Source: Trabulsiella odontotermitis
GTDB taxonomy: Bacteria > Pseudomonadota > Gammaproteobacteria > Enterobacterales > Enterobacteriaceae
Assembly: GCF_030053895.1 (NCBI RefSeq)
Contig: NZ_CP125781.1
Coordinates: 3,596,001-3,660,000, forward strand
DNA: 64,000 nt
Direction: 5' to 3'
Under the pieces are notes generated by a model. The model worked only from the letters and a program-made list of their open reading frames with translations. It was not told the origin of the DNA and did not search any database. This document shows, one piece after another, positions 45,868-55,092 of the stretch. Made by a program: the position numbers and the translations under genes. Each line of letters opens with the position of its first letter. The first letter of the stretch is position 1.

Positions 45868-46827
45868 TTATGCGTAACCGTAGCTCATCAGGCGCTGATA
45901 GCGACGATTGAGCAGATCGTCTTTGCTCAGCACATCGAGATCAGCGAGGTCGGCCAGCAGTTGCGCCTTCAGGCTGGCGGCGATCGCTTCCGGGTTGCGG
46001 TGTGCGCCACCCAGCGGTTCCGGAATGATGGAATCGATCAGCTTCAGCTCTTTCAGGCGTGGGGCGATAATGCCCATCGCTTCCGCAGCCAGCGGCGCTT
46101 TGTCAGCGCTTTTCCACAGAATTGACGCACAACCTTCCGGCGAGATCACCGAATAAGTACTGTACTGCAGCATGTTGACTTTGTCGCCCACGCCGATGGC
46201 CAGCGCACCACCGGAACCGCCTTCACCGATGACGGTACAGATGGTCGGCACTTTCAGGCGCGACATTTCACGCAGGTTGCGGGCGATTGCTTCAGACTGA
46301 CCACGCTCTTCCGCGCCCACGCCAGGGTATGCGCCCGGCGTGTCGATGAAAGTGATGATCGGCATATTGAAGCGTTCTGCCATTTGCATCAGGCGCAGCG
46401 CTTTGCGGTAGCCTTCCGGCGCTGGCATACCAAAGTTACGGCGAATTTTCTCTTTGGTTTCGCGGCCTTTCTGATGACCAATGATCATCACCGGACGCCC
46501 GTCCAGACGCGCAATCCCGCCGACAATCGCTTTGTCGTCAGCATAAGCGCGGTCACCGGCCAGCTCGTCGAATTCGTCGAACGCCAGGCGAACATAATCC
46601 AGGGTATATGGGCGTTGTGGATGGCGCGCCAGCTGGGCAACCTGCCATGCACCAAGATCGGCGAAGATTTTGCGTGTCAGTTCTACGCTTTTTTCACGCA
46701 GACGATGCACTTCTTCATCGATGTTAATATCCAGTTTCTCATCCTGACGGCTTACTGCTGTCAGGGAATCGATTTTCGCTTCCAGCTCGGCGATCGGCTG
46801 TTCGAAATCAAGGAAATTCAGACTCAT
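45868..46827 (-). CDS. accA: Acetyl-CoA carboxylase carboxyltransferase subunit alpha
   Basis: AccA (319 residues) with AccD transfers the carboxyl group from biotin to acetyl-CoA, giving malonyl-CoA for fatty-acid synthesis. The crotonase-like core is clear: FIDTPGAYPGVGAEERGQSEAIA (near 158-180) and IGEGGSGGALAIGVGDKVNML (near 200-220), whose Gly-Gly pairs form oxyanion holes. It lies 12 bp downstream of dnaE at the distal end of the lpx-dnaE cluster. Confidence 0.97.
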   Translation of the reverse strand: MSLNFLDFEQPIAELEAKIDSLTAVSRQDEKLDINIDEEVHRLREKSVELTRKIFADLGAWQVAQLARHPQRPYTLDYVRLAFDEFDELAGDRAYADDKAIVGGIARLDGRPVMIIGHQKGRETKEKIRRNFGMPAPEGYRKALRLMQMAERFNMPIITFIDTPGAYPGVGAEERGQSEAIARNLREMSRLKVPTICTVIGEGGSGGALAIGVGDKVNMLQYSTYSVISPEGCASILWKSADKAPLAAEAMGIIAPRLKELKLIDSIIPEPLGGAHRNPEAIAASLKAQLLADLADLDVLSKDDLLNRRYQRLMSYGYA

Positions 46828-46839
46828 AGTATTCCTGTA

Positions 46840-49800
46840 TTAGTCAAACTCCAGTTCCACCTGCTCCGGGCCGATGAGGCCACGCAGATCATTGAGTAAA
46901 CGATCGCTCGGAGAGACACGCCAGGTCGCGCCAAAACGCAACCGCGCGCGTGCATCCGCTCTCTGATAGTAGAGATGCACTGGAATGGTCCCCGAACGGT
47001 GGGGTTCCAGAGACTGGCGGAGACGGTTTAAAAGCTGGTCATCAATTTGCCTGTCCGTCAGCGAGATAGCAAGCCCGCGTGCATATTTTTCCCGGGCTTC
47101 GTCAATGTCCATCACTTCGCGGGCGGTCATTTTAAGCCCCCCACTGAAGTCATCAAAGCTGACCTGTCCGCTGACGATAAGTATGCGGTCTTTTTCCAGC
47201 AATTGCTGGTATTTATCCAGGGCGTCCGTGAACAACATCACTTCAAGCCGCCCGGAACGGTCATCCAGCGTACAGATGCCGATACGATTGCCGCGTTTGG
47301 TGACCATGACCCTCGCGGCAATCACGAGCCCCGCCGCCGTGGTGACTTTACCACGTTCGGTCGGATGCATGTCTTTCAGCCGGTAGCCTCCGACATAGCG
47401 CTCAATTTCTTTCAGATACTGGGTGATCGGGTGCCCCGTCAGGTACAGCCCTAACGTTTCACGCTCGCCATCCAGAACGATTTGTTCCGGCCAGGGCTGG
47501 CAACTGGCATAGGATTGTTCAATTTGTTCAGGTTCTTCCGCCAGCACACCAAACATATCAGCCTGGCCGATAGCTTCGGCTTTGGCATGTTGATCGGCGG
47601 CTTTCAGCGCATCGCTGAGCGAATTCATCAACGCCGCGCGGTGCGGGCCAAGCCGGTCAAACGCCCCGGACATGATCAGTTTTTCCAGTACCCGGCGGTT
47701 GAGTTTTTTGGTGTCAGTGCGCGCGCAGAGATCAAACAACTCACGGAAATAACCGCCCTCGTTACGTGCTTCGAGGATTGCCTCGATAGGGCCTTCACCG
47801 ACGCCTTTGATCGCCCCAATGCCGTAAACGATTTCACCATCATCATTGACGTGGAAATGGTACAGACCGGAGTTGATATCCGGCGGCAGGATTTTAAGCC
47901 CCATGCGCCAGCATTCATCCACCAGCCCCACCACTTTTTCGGTGTTGTCCATATCGGCGGTCATTACCGCCGCCATAAACTCGGCCGGATAGTGCGCCTT
48001 CAGCCACAGCGTCTGGTAGGAGACCAGCGCGTAAGCGGCGGAGTGAGATTTGTTAAATCCGTAACCGGCGAATTTCTCCACCAGGTCGAAGATTTTCATC
48101 GCCAGTTCGCCGTCAACGCCGTTTTTCTTCGCCCCTTCTTCAAAGGTGCCGCGCTGCTTGGCCATCTCTTCTGGCTTTTTCTTACCCATCGCACGACGCA
48201 GCATATCCGCGCCGCCCAGCGTATAGCCGGAAAGCACCTGAGCGATTTGCATCACCTGTTCCTGATACAAAATAATGCCGTAGGTCGGCTCCAGCACCGG
48301 TTTCAGGCTCTCATGCTGCCATTGAACGTCCGGGTAGGAAATCTCTTCGCGTCCGTGCTTACGGTCGATAAAGTTATCTACCATGCCCGACTGTAACGGC
48401 CCAGGACGGAACAGGGCCACCAGCGCGATCATATCTTCGAAGCAGTCAGGCTGCAGACGTTTAATCAGATCTTTCATGCCACGCGATTCAAGCTGGAATA
48501 CCGCGGTGGTTTCCGAGCGCTGCAGCATGTCGAAACTTTTCTTGTCATCCAGCGGGATGGCAGCGATATCCAGCGGCGGCTCGCCGTTTTTCTCACGGCG
48601 GGCGTTAATCATCTCCAGCGCCCAGTTAATAATGGTGAGCGTGCGCAGACCGAGGAAGTCGAATTTGACCAGCCCGGCGTATTCCACGTCGTTCTTATCA
48701 AACTGCGTTACCGGGTGCTGACCCGCTTCATCGCAGTACAACGGGGCGAAATCGGTGATTTTAGTCGGCGCGATCACCACGCCACCGGCGTGTTTACCGG
48801 CGTTACGCGTGACGCCTTCCAGCTTGCGCGCCATGTCGATCAGCGCTTTCACCTCTTCGTCTGCCTCGTAGATCTCCGGCAGTTGCGGCTCGGCTTCAAA
48901 CGCTTTCGCCAGCGTCATGCCCGGATCGGGCGGCACCAGTTTAGAGATGCGATCGACGAAGCCATAAGGGTGCCCCAGCACGCGGCCCACGTCGCGGATA
49001 ACCGCTTTCGCCGCCATCGTACCGAAGGTGATAATCTGCGATACCGCGTCGCGGCCATACATGTCCGCCACGTGCTCGATCACCTGGTCGCGCTTCTCCA
49101 TGCAGAAGTCGACGTCAAAGTCAGGCATAGAGACACGTTCCGGGTTAAGGAAACGTTCGAACAGCAGATCGAATTCGAGAGGATCGAGATCGGTAATTTT
49201 CAGCGCGTAGGCCACCAGCGAACCCGCACCGGAACCTCGCCCAGGACCCACCGGCACGCCGTTATCCTTCGACCACTGGATAAACTCCATCACGATAAGG
49301 AAGTAGCCAGGGAACCCCATCTGGTTGATCACCTGGAGTTCAATATCCAGACGCTCATCATATTCCGGGCGGCGTTTTATGCGCTCTTCAGGATCAGGGA
49401 ACAGGAATTCAAGACGCTCTTCCAGACCCTCTTTCGATTTGGTAACCAGGAAGTCTTCTGTGGTCATCTCCCCGGTAGGGAACTGCGGCAGGAAGTATTC
49501 GCCTAAACGCACGGTCACGTTGCAGCGTTTGGCAATCTCAACCGTGTTCTCCAGCGCTTCAGGGATATCTGCGAACAGCTCGCACATTTCATCTTCAGTA
49601 CGCATGTACTGTTGTGCGGAGTAGTTGCGGGGGCGTTTGGGATCATCAAGCGTAAAGCCGTCGTGGATCGCGACGCGAATTTCATGGGCGTCAAAATCAC
49701 CGGCGTCGATAAACCGTACGTCATTGGTCGCCACTACCGGCAACCCGCGCTCTTCGGCCAGGTTTATCGCCGCGTGAAGATAGTTCTCTTCATCCGCACG

Positions 49801-50322
49801 GCCGGTACGAATCAGCTCAAGATAGTAGCGATCAGGGAAATGTTCTTCATAAAACGACACGCACTGATCGACCAGCGCCATGTTGCCGCGCAGCAGACTG
49901 CGACCCACGTCGCCCATCCGCGCGCCTGACAGCAAAATCAGCCCGTCGTTGTGCTCGACCAGCCAGTCGCGGTCGATCCACGGCCCCAGCGCGCCGTAAC
50001 CGCGCTGGTAAGCACGGGAAATCAGCAGCGTCAGGTTCTGGTACCCGGTATTGTTGGCAGCAAGCACTGTCAGTTCGGTGAGTTCCTCGCCCAGCAGATC
50101 GCTCTGGACGTGAAAATCGGCGCCGACGATCGGCTTCATGCCGGCACCGTGTCCCGCTCCGTAGAACTTCACCAGCCCGCACAGGTTGGTGAAATCGGTG
50201 ATCGCCAGCGCAGGCATACCGAGCGCGGCCGCCTTTTTCACCAGCGGCCCGGTCTTCGCCAGCCCATCGATCATGGAGTAGTCACTGTGCACCCGCAGGT
50301 GTACGAAACGTGGTTCAGCCAT
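46840..50322 (-). CDS. dnaE: DNA polymerase III alpha subunit
   Basis: DnaE (1160 residues, the E. coli length) is the replicative polymerase. Domains in order: PHP (about 1-270, LRVHSDYSMIDG), palm with catalytic Asp residues in MPDFDVDFCMEKR (near 400-410), thumb and fingers, beta-clamp binding region (internal QADMFGVL near 920), helix-hairpin-helix, OB fold (about 1000-1075) and the C-terminal tau-binding domain. It follows rnhB by 32 bp. Confidence 0.98.
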   Translation of the reverse strand: MAEPRFVHLRVHSDYSMIDGLAKTGPLVKKAAALGMPALAITDFTNLCGLVKFYGAGHGAGMKPIVGADFHVQSDLLGEELTELTVLAANNTGYQNLTLLISRAYQRGYGALGPWIDRDWLVEHNDGLILLSGARMGDVGRSLLRGNMALVDQCVSFYEEHFPDRYYLELIRTGRADEENYLHAAINLAEERGLPVVATNDVRFIDAGDFDAHEIRVAIHDGFTLDDPKRPRNYSAQQYMRTEDEMCELFADIPEALENTVEIAKRCNVTVRLGEYFLPQFPTGEMTTEDFLVTKSKEGLEERLEFLFPDPEERIKRRPEYDERLDIELQVINQMGFPGYFLIVMEFIQWSKDNGVPVGPGRGSGAGSLVAYALKITDLDPLEFDLLFERFLNPERVSMPDFDVDFCMEKRDQVIEHVADMYGRDAVSQIITFGTMAAKAVIRDVGRVLGHPYGFVDRISKLVPPDPGMTLAKAFEAEPQLPEIYEADEEVKALIDMARKLEGVTRNAGKHAGGVVIAPTKITDFAPLYCDEAGQHPVTQFDKNDVEYAGLVKFDFLGLRTLTIINWALEMINARREKNGEPPLDIAAIPLDDKKSFDMLQRSETTAVFQLESRGMKDLIKRLQPDCFEDMIALVALFRPGPLQSGMVDNFIDRKHGREEISYPDVQWQHESLKPVLEPTYGIILYQEQVMQIAQVLSGYTLGGADMLRRAMGKKKPEEMAKQRGTFEEGAKKNGVDGELAMKIFDLVEKFAGYGFNKSHSAAYALVSYQTLWLKAHYPAEFMAAVMTADMDNTEKVVGLVDECWRMGLKILPPDINSGLYHFHVNDDGEIVYGIGAIKGVGEGPIEAILEARNEGGYFRELFDLCARTDTKKLNRRVLEKLIMSGAFDRLGPHRAALMNSLSDALKAADQHAKAEAIGQADMFGVLAEEPEQIEQSYASCQPWPEQIVLDGERETLGLYLTGHPITQYLKEIERYVGGYRLKDMHPTERGKVTTAAGLVIAARVMVTKRGNRIGICTLDDRSGRLEVMLFTDALDKYQQLLEKDRILIVSGQVSFDDFSGGLKMTAREVMDIDEAREKYARGLAISLTDRQIDDQLLNRLRQSLEPHRSGTIPVHLYYQRADARARLRFGATWRVSPSDRLLNDLRGLIGPEQVELEFD

Positions 50323-50354
50323 CTTCAGATTCCGCGTTGCTTAATAGCGCCCGG

Positions 50355-50951
50355 TCAGGACACCAGACCCAGCGCACGTTTTACCGGAGCAAAACTGCGT
50401 CGATGGTGCTCGGTCGCACCGTGTTCGGCCAGCTTCTCCAGGTGGAAAGCGGTAGGATACCCTTTATGCTGCGCAAAGCCATACTGGGGAAAGTTGAGAT
50501 CCAGCGCCGTCATTTCCGCATCACGCGTCACTTTCGCCAGAATCGACGCGGCACTGATTTCCTGCACCCGGCTGTCGCCTTTGACCACCGCCAGAGATGG
50601 CATGGGCAGCGCCGGGCAGCGGTTGCCGTCAATCAGCACATATTCCGGCGCGATCGTTAACCCGGCAACGGCGCGCTGCATCGCCAGCATCGTGGCGTGC
50701 AATATATTCAGTTCATCGATTTCATGCGGCTCTGCGCGGCCAAGGCTCCAGCACAGGGCTTTCTCGGTGATTTCGTCAAACAGCGCGAGACGGCGCTTTT
50801 CAGAGAGTTTTTTGGAGTCGTTAAGGCCCACGATCGGGCGCGCGGGATCGAGGATCACCGCCGCTGTCACGACCGCGCCGACCAGCGGGCCACGACCAAC
50901 TTCATCCACACCCGCCACCAGGTGCGTGTGCGGATAGATAAATTCCATCAT
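50355..50951 (-). CDS. rnhB: Ribonuclease HII
   Basis: RNase HII (198 residues) cuts at single ribonucleotides in DNA and starts ribonucleotide excision repair. The DEDD active site is seen: VAGVDEVGRGPLVGAVV (Asp, Glu near 16-17), LIDGNRCPAL (Asp near 107) and ISAASILAKVTRDAEM (Asp near 140). The ATG overlaps the lpxB stop by four bases, giving coupled translation. Confidence 0.97.
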   Translation of the reverse strand: MMEFIYPHTHLVAGVDEVGRGPLVGAVVTAAVILDPARPIVGLNDSKKLSEKRRLALFDEITEKALCWSLGRAEPHEIDELNILHATMLAMQRAVAGLTIAPEYVLIDGNRCPALPMPSLAVVKGDSRVQEISAASILAKVTRDAEMTALDLNFPQYGFAQHKGYPTAFHLEKLAEHGATEHHRRSFAPVKRALGLVS

Positions 50952-52096
50952 TGTGCTAACTCCAGTACCGCATCGGCGGCCTGCTCATCCGCATTGCAGC
51001 GGATTTGCTGATGCAGCTCTCGGAAAGTGTCATGCATTTCATGGCTGGTTTTGCCATTGGCCAGCAACGGCAGCAGCGCGTCAGCCAGTGTCTGCGGCTG
51101 GCAGTCGTCCTGCAGGAGCTCTTTCACCAGCTCACGCCCGGCAAGCAGATTCGGCAACGAAACATAGTCTGTTTTCACTAAACGCTTCGCCAGCCAGAAC
51201 GTAAACGGCTTCATGCGATAGCCCACCACCATCGGGCATTTCGCCAACATACACTCCAGCGCCGCCGTACCGGAAGCGAGCAATGCTGCATCGCTGGCGA
51301 CCATCGCCTCGCGCCCTTTGCCGTCAAGCAAATGCGCGCGGAGATCGGGAGCAACCTCAGCTTTAATCCGCTCAAATTGTTCGCGCCGCTTCGCGTTAAC
51401 CAGCGGCACAACCACCTCGAGATCAGGATAATGATTACGCAGGATCTGCGCCGTTTTCAGGAAATCTGCGCTGAGCATTTCCACTTCTGCGCCGCGACTG
51501 CCGGGCAGTAACGCGAGACAGTGAGCGTCATGCGCAATGCCCAGTGCGTCGCGCGCCGCGTTTTTATCGGGATCCAGCGGCATGGCGTCAGCCATGGTGT
51601 GGCCGATAAACCGGCACGGCACGTTGAAACGGTCATAAAACGCTTTTTCGAAAGGCAGGAAAGCGAGCACCAGGTTGGTGGATCTGCCGATTTTGAAAAC
51701 ACGTTTTTGTCGCCAGGCCCAGACGGACGGGCTGACGTAATGAATGGTTTTGATCCCCTGCTTTTTCAGATTCCCTTCAAGGGTAATGTTAAAGTCAGGC
51801 GCATCAATACCCACGAAAACATCGGGCTGGAGCTCAGTAAAGCGCTGAGTGAGATCGGCACGAATGTGCAGCAGACGACGCAGACGCCCCAGCACCTCGA
51901 CAACGCCCATCACCGCCAGCTCTTCCATTTCATACCAGGCTTCACAACCTTCCGCCTGCATCAATGGACCCGCCACACCGACAAAGCGTGCATCGGGTAC
52001 CCGCGCTTTCAGTGCGCGGATAAGGCCTGCACCAAGGATATCGCCGGAGGTTTCTCCGGCGACCAGGGCAATTGTCAGAGGACGCTGTTCCGCCAT
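50948..52096 (-). CDS. lpxB: Lipid-A-disaccharide synthase
   Basis: LpxB (382 residues) condenses UDP-diacylglucosamine with lipid X to the lipid A disaccharide at the inner membrane. It is a GT19 glycosyltransferase. Family segments are AGETSGDILGAGLIRALK (near 14-31), VFVGIDAPDFNITLEGNLKK (near 93-112) and LLPGSRGAEVEML (near 197-209). It overlaps lpxA by one base at the start and rnhB by four at the end. Confidence 0.97.
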   Translation of the reverse strand: MAEQRPLTIALVAGETSGDILGAGLIRALKARVPDARFVGVAGPLMQAEGCEAWYEMEELAVMGVVEVLGRLRRLLHIRADLTQRFTELQPDVFVGIDAPDFNITLEGNLKKQGIKTIHYVSPSVWAWRQKRVFKIGRSTNLVLAFLPFEKAFYDRFNVPCRFIGHTMADAMPLDPDKNAARDALGIAHDAHCLALLPGSRGAEVEMLSADFLKTAQILRNHYPDLEVVVPLVNAKRREQFERIKAEVAPDLRAHLLDGKGREAMVASDAALLASGTAALECMLAKCPMVVGYRMKPFTFWLAKRLVKTDYVSLPNLLAGRELVKELLQDDCQPQTLADALLPLLANGKTSHEMHDTFRELHQQIRCNADEQAADAVLELAQ

Positions 52097-52884
52097 TAAC
52101 GAATCAGTCCGCGCGTCGAACGTTCGAAGAACTCGGTGAACGCTTTGACTTCCGGATACTGTTCGGCCAGGGCTTCAATCTCTGGTTTGGCTTCTTCCAG
52201 CGTTTTACCGCTACGGTACAGCTGTTTGTACGCATTACGGATCGCCGTAATCGCCTCACGGCTGAAGCCGCGACGCTTCAGCCCTTCGATGTTGACACCG
52301 AAAGGCGTGGCGTGGTTGCCCTGCGCAATCACGTACGGCGGTACATCCTGGGCGACGCCAGAACAACCGCCCACCATCACGTGCGCACCAATGATGCAGA
52401 ACTGATGGATGGCCGTCATACCGCCGATAATCGCGAAGTCATCAATCGATACGTGCCCCGCCAGCGTGGCGTTGTTGGCGAGAATGCAGCGGTTGCCGAT
52501 GGTGCAGTCATGCGCCACATGAGCATTGACCATCAGCAGGTTATCGCTGCCCACCTTCGTCAATCCGCCGCCCTGTACTGTGCCGCGATGAATGGTCACG
52601 CTTTCGCGGATACGGTTGCGGTCGCCAATTTCCACACGCGTCGGTTCACCAGCATATTTCAGATCCTGGTTAACTTCCCCGATGGAAGCGAACTGATAGA
52701 TCACGTTGTCATTGCCGATCTTAGTATGACCGTTAACCACGACATGAGATTTCAGTACGGTGCCCTCGCCGATTTCAACATTCGGGCCAACAATACAAAA
52801 CGGGCCAATATGGGCGCCGGCGCCGATGACAGCACCCTCTTCCACAATGGCGGTTGGATGAATAAAGGCGGTTTTATCAATCAC
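52096..52884 (-). CDS. lpxA: UDP-N-acetylglucosamine O-acyltransferase
   Basis: LpxA (262 residues) adds 3-hydroxymyristate to UDP-GlcNAc, the first step of lipid A. The left-handed beta-helix is visible as hexapeptide repeats from residue 2 to about 185. The catalytic base is His125 in VNAHVAHDCTIG. The C-terminal helical domain (about 190-262) follows. It lies three bases after fabZ and overlaps the lpxB start. Confidence 0.98.
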   Translation of the reverse strand: MIDKTAFIHPTAIVEEGAVIGAGAHIGPFCIVGPNVEIGEGTVLKSHVVVNGHTKIGNDNVIYQFASIGEVNQDLKYAGEPTRVEIGDRNRIRESVTIHRGTVQGGGLTKVGSDNLLMVNAHVAHDCTIGNRCILANNATLAGHVSIDDFAIIGGMTAIHQFCIIGAHVMVGGCSGVAQDVPPYVIAQGNHATPFGVNIEGLKRRGFSREAITAIRNAYKQLYRSGKTLEEAKPEIEALAEQYPEVKAFTEFFERSTRGLIR

Positions 52885-52887
52885 GTA

Positions 52888-53343
52888 TCAGGCCTCCCGG
52901 CTACGCGCACACATCATAGTCGCTTCACAGACCACTTTACCGTCAACCAGGGCAACGCCCTTGAAGCGGGTCAGGCCACGACGGGTTTTTTCAAAGGTCA
53001 CTTCCATGATCATTTGATCGCCAGGCACAACCGGGCGTTTAAAGCGTGCTTCGTCGATCCCGGCGAAATAGTACAGCTCGCCAGGTTCCAGTTTACCTAC
53101 GCTTTTGAATGCCAGAATGCCGGTGGCCTGCGCCATCGCTTCCAGGATCAGAACGCCCGGAAAAATCGGCTTACCAGGGAAATGTCCCTGGAAAAACGGT
53201 TCGTTTACAGAAACATTTTTCACTGCGCGCAGAAAACGACCTTCTTCAAAATCCAGCACGCGATCGACCAGTAAAAACGGGAAGCGGTGCGGCAGAAGTT
53301 CTAAAATCTCTTCAATGTGCAGAGTATGAGTGTCAGTAGTCAA
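52888..53343 (-). CDS. fabZ: 3-hydroxyacyl-ACP dehydratase FabZ
   Basis: FabZ (151 residues) dehydrates 3-hydroxyacyl-ACP in fatty-acid elongation. It competes with LpxA/LpxD for 3-hydroxymyristoyl-ACP, which helps balance phospholipid and lipid A. The hot-dog fold signature with catalytic His in FQGHFPGKPIFPGVLILEAMAQ (near 51-72) and Glu in its helix is clear. It lies 104 bp downstream of lpxD and 3 bp before lpxA. Confidence 0.97.
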   Translation of the reverse strand: MTTDTHTLHIEEILELLPHRFPFLLVDRVLDFEEGRFLRAVKNVSVNEPFFQGHFPGKPIFPGVLILEAMAQATGILAFKSVGKLEPGELYYFAGIDEARFKRPVVPGDQMIMEVTFEKTRRGLTRFKGVALVDGKVVCEATMMCARSREA

Positions 53344-53447
53344 AATACTCTTCCTGTCAAAATATACTGAATGGCAATAATAACACGGCCTGCCGCAATC
53401 AAAGGAATGCCGACAGGCCGGGAAATGCAGGTCTGAATGATGAATTT

Positions 53448-54473
53448 TTAGTCTTGTTGATTGACCTTGCGCTCAATACTCTTAAGACGCTTATTCATAT
53501 CATCAATGTTCATCACCAGGGCTGCCGTTTTGCGCCACACTTTGTTCGGTTGCAGCGGAATACCGGAGGAATAGATGCCAGGTTCGGTGATCGGACGCAT
53601 CACCATGCCCATACCGGTTACCGTAACCTTGTCGCAAATTTCCATGTGCCCGTTAATCACGCTCGCACCGCCAATCATGCAGTAACGGCCGATTTTCAGG
53701 CTTCCCGCCATGATAACGCCACCTGCAACCGCGGTATTGTCGCCAATAACCACGTTATGTGCAATCTGGCACTGGTTATCAATGATAACACCGTTGCCGA
53801 TCACCGTGTCGTCCAGCGCCCCACGATCGATTGTGGTACAGGCGCCAATTTCAACGCGATCACCAATAATGACGCGACCGAGCTGCGGGATTTTAACCCA
53901 GTTACCACGATCGTTGGCATAGCCGAATCCGTCTGCGCCGATCACGGTGCTGGACTGGATCAGGCAATTTTCGCCGATTTCAATCTCGTGGTAAACGGTA
54001 ACGTTGGCCCACAGACGGGAACCCGCACCGATTTTTGTGTTTTTACCCACGAAGCAACCTGCGCCGATGACGACGTTATCGCCGAGAACAACGCCGGATT
54101 CAATCACCGCGTTCGCCCCGACGGAGACGTTGCTGCCGAGCGTCGCCGTCGCGTCGATCACCGCACTGGGTGCGATGTTCTGTGCAGGTTGCGGCGTGGT
54201 ATCAAGAAGTTGTGCCATACGAGCATAGGTCAGGTAGGGGTTCTTCACCACCAGAGCCGCGCTTTTGGCAAAAGGAAGATCGTCCTGCGTCATCACGATC
54301 GCAGAGGCCTGGCAAAGCGCCAGGTGTTCACGGTATTTAGGATTCACCATGAACGAAATGTGACCTGCTTTAGCAGATTGCATGGACGCAACGCCGGTGA
54401 TGACGAGCTCGCCATCACCGTGTAACTCTGCATCCAACTGCTGAGCTAAATCAGCCAGTCGAATTGAAGGCAT
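53448..54473 (-). CDS. lpxD: UDP-3-O-(3-hydroxymyristoyl)glucosamine N-acyltransferase
   Basis: LpxD (341 residues, the E. coli length) adds the second 3-hydroxymyristate, at the 2-amino group of the lipid A precursor. An N-terminal uridine-binding domain (1-100) precedes a long left-handed beta-helix (about 105-315) with hexapeptide repeats such as IGDRVEIGACTTIDRGAL. The catalytic His lies in CQIAHNVVIGDNTAVAGG (near 239). A C-terminal helix binds ACP. It follows skp by three bases. Confidence 0.97.
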   Translation of the reverse strand: MPSIRLADLAQQLDAELHGDGELVITGVASMQSAKAGHISFMVNPKYREHLALCQASAIVMTQDDLPFAKSAALVVKNPYLTYARMAQLLDTTPQPAQNIAPSAVIDATATLGSNVSVGANAVIESGVVLGDNVVIGAGCFVGKNTKIGAGSRLWANVTVYHEIEIGENCLIQSSTVIGADGFGYANDRGNWVKIPQLGRVIIGDRVEIGACTTIDRGALDDTVIGNGVIIDNQCQIAHNVVIGDNTAVAGGVIMAGSLKIGRYCMIGGASVINGHMEICDKVTVTGMGMVMRPITEPGIYSSGIPLQPNKVWRKTAALVMNIDDMNKRLKSIERKVNQQD

Positions 54474-54476
54474 TAC

Positions 54477-54971
54477 TTATTTAACCTGTTTCAGTACATC
54501 AGCGGTGATATCTTTGATATCGCTGCTGTTGTAAGCGACGGTGTTCGCGTCAACAACCAGGTCGATGCTTTGATCGTCAGCCACTTTCTTCACGGCAGTC
54601 TGGATACGGGTGACCAGTTTACCGCGCTCTTCGTTAGAGCGACGCGCACGATCCTGCTCAAAAGCTTGCGCTTTCTGAGAGAAGGTCTGACGCTGAGACA
54701 TGATGTCTTTTTCCAGTTTGCTACGGTCGCTGGCCTTCATGGTAGAACCATCGCGCTGCAAACGCTGCATTTTGGATTGCAGATCGGATTCCTGACGCTG
54801 CAGTTCGCCGGCACGGCCTTTGAACTCGTTTTCCAGCGTTGCAGAAACGCCTGTTTTCTGTGCAACCTGCTGGAACAGACTACCCATGTTAACAATCGCA
54901 ATTTTGTCAGCTGCCTGAGCAGAAGTTGCCATTGCTAAACCGAGACCTGCAGCTAATAACCACTTTTTCAC
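54477..54971 (-). CDS. skp: Periplasmic chaperone Skp (OmpH)
   Basis: Skp (164 residues with signal) forms a jellyfish-shaped trimer that holds unfolded outer-membrane proteins on the way to BamA. The signal peptide MKKWLLAAGLGLAMATSAQA is cleaved before ADKIAIV. The long charged helices (about 45-120) form the tentacles. It appears three residues longer than E. coli Skp, with the difference near RLQRDGSTMKASDRSK at the tentacle tip. It lies 121 bp downstream of bamA. Confidence 0.96.
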   Translation of the reverse strand: MKKWLLAAGLGLAMATSAQAADKIAIVNMGSLFQQVAQKTGVSATLENEFKGRAGELQRQESDLQSKMQRLQRDGSTMKASDRSKLEKDIMSQRQTFSQKAQAFEQDRARRSNEERGKLVTRIQTAVKKVADDQSIDLVVDANTVAYNSSDIKDITADVLKQVK

Positions 54972-55092
54972 AATTAACTCCTTACCATCCCATATGTACC
55001 CTGAGGTACCGTCTTTTGCGTGGCCTGGCGACCACCGAAGTGTTCGCCTGAGTCATCGCTACACTGCGAGTGCATTCCGTTGCACTGAACAA

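Noticed and set aside
47482..49506. Several 260-300 codon frames opposite dnaE
   Set aside because: All are antisense to dnaE with no start context or recognisable product.
52072..53274. 400-codon open frame opposite lpxA and fabZ
   Set aside because: It spans two conserved genes and their junction on the other strand, with shadow-type composition; no independent support.
53454..54425. 323-codon open frame opposite lpxD
   Set aside because: It mirrors the hexapeptide repeat of LpxD, which gives long open antisense frames by codon bias.
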